Assembly: GCF_022565775.1 (NCBI RefSeq)
Contig: NZ_JAIUMC010000016.1
Span: forward strand, 1-48,644
Length of the DNA stretch: 48,644 nucleotides
Direction: 5' to 3'
DNA from: Natronospirillum sp.
Lineage (GTDB): Bacteria > Pseudomonadota > Gammaproteobacteria > Pseudomonadales > Natronospirillaceae
A model generated the notes under the pieces. The model was given only the letters and a program-made list of their open reading frames with translations. It did no database searches and was not told where the DNA came from. Below, one piece after another: positions 48,195 through 48,644 of the stretch (within the stretch, counting starts at the first letter, position 1; every line of letters begins with the position of its first letter). The translations under genes were made by a program, and so were the position numbers.

Positions 48195-48644
48195 TCAGTC
48201 CTCCCTGACCAGTACCGGCAACCCGCTGACTGCATTGGCCAGTCGGGTCAGCAGCAGGCGATCGTCTTCCGACAATTCATCGCTGCGAATCAGGGCCTGT
48301 GTCGTGGTGCCATTGCCGCGAAAGCCGATCACCTCCACCTCGATCCGCTGCAACACATCCTCGTCCACCCAATAGACAAATCGATTTTCATACAGCGCAT
48401 TGACCGGCACCGGAACCACATCGGAGACTTCGGGCAAGGCGAGACGCAGGCGATGATGGCGGTCTGCCACGGCCAGCGAGTCCGGGTCTTCGACAGCGAA
48501 GCGCAGGCGCAGACTGCCGCCACGCGATACCGGCTCCCAACCCTGCAGCCTCAGTGTCTTCTCCGCGCCGTCGTCCGCTTCAAGTGTGGCCTGCATGCCG
48601 ACCTCCAGCAGGGGCGCATGATGAGCAGGCAATTGAGCGAAAAC
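48195..48644 (-). CDS. RND periplasmic adaptor subunit, C-terminal part
   Basis: Only the last 149 residues are in the window; the gene continues past base 48644 in the same open frame. The visible part has the beta-barrel and membrane-proximal strands of membrane fusion proteins, including VVPVPVNALYENRFVYWVDE, and an end at LPVLVRED. It directly precedes the RND permease, two bases apart, the standard adaptor-pump order. The first part of the gene, with its signal peptide and lipoyl domain, cannot be assessed. Confidence 0.82.
   Translation of the reverse strand, partial: VFAQLPAHHAPLLEVGMQATLEADDGAEKTLRLQGWEPVSRGGSLRLRFAVEDPDSLAVADRHHRLRLALPEVSDVVPVPVNALYENRFVYWVDEDVLQRIEVEVIGFRGNGTTTQALIRSDELSEDDRLLLTRLANAVSGLPVLVRED

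Overview
The window reads as a chromosomal core region of a Gammaproteobacterium, probably a marine, moderately GC-rich member near the Pseudomonadales/Oceanospirillales/Alteromonadales. This rests on gene content and order: metZ-purF-cvpA-(SPOR protein)-folC-accD and truA-fimV-asd-leuB-leuD-leuC, the ligA-zipA-smc trio, a complete System I cytochrome c maturation cluster, a rhombosortase and RdgC. Genus is not resolvable from sequence alone. Nearly every gene lies on the minus strand; only the LysR-type regulator (24795-25658) and rdgC (26382-27293) are on the plus strand. No tRNA, rRNA, insertion sequence, phage gene, CRISPR array or toxin-antitoxin pair was recognised.

Layout, in window coordinates. 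1-1693: gltX with a stem-loop after its stop and a TATAAT promoter in front. 1694-7258: an operon-like run of moxR, a DUF58 gene, tgpA and a PleD-like diguanylate cyclase, joined by short overlaps. 7290-16973: a long co-directional biosynthetic run, in transcription order truA, trpF, trpB, trpA, accD, folC, a SPOR protein, cvpA, purF, metZ. 17043-19859: fimV. 20231-24688: leuC, leuD, leuB, asd (leucine synthesis and entry to the aspartate family), with a LysR-type regulator transcribed away from leuC. 25693-28453: rhombosortase, rdgC, a DUF2489 membrane protein, a YheU-like protein and an unknown protein. 28450-35535: smc, zipA, ligA (chromosome organisation, septum, ligation). 35640-42641: ccmABCDEFGHI, the whole cytochrome c maturation pathway. 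42750-48644: an unknown two-helix membrane protein, an MFS transporter, another small membrane protein, an RND efflux permease and the C-terminal end of its periplasmic adaptor, which runs off the window.

The genes are mostly well-known families with intact catalytic residues. I found no clear new multi-gene system. The points that deserve a second look are mostly regulatory DNA: two 20-bp direct repeats set directly against the -35 of a good ccmA promoter; two oppositely oriented heptanucleotide repeat blocks in the leuD-leuB gap; a hairpin with a T-tract touching the truA start codon and a promoter just upstream of it; a strong stem-loop separating trpB from trpA; and a 20-bp palindrome over the smc promoter. 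Several uncharacterised small proteins (42750-43187, 44644-45003, 28019-28453) sit beside well-understood operons. Several start codons were moved from the longest reading frame on ribosome-binding-site and family-length grounds, and this is stated in each entry.
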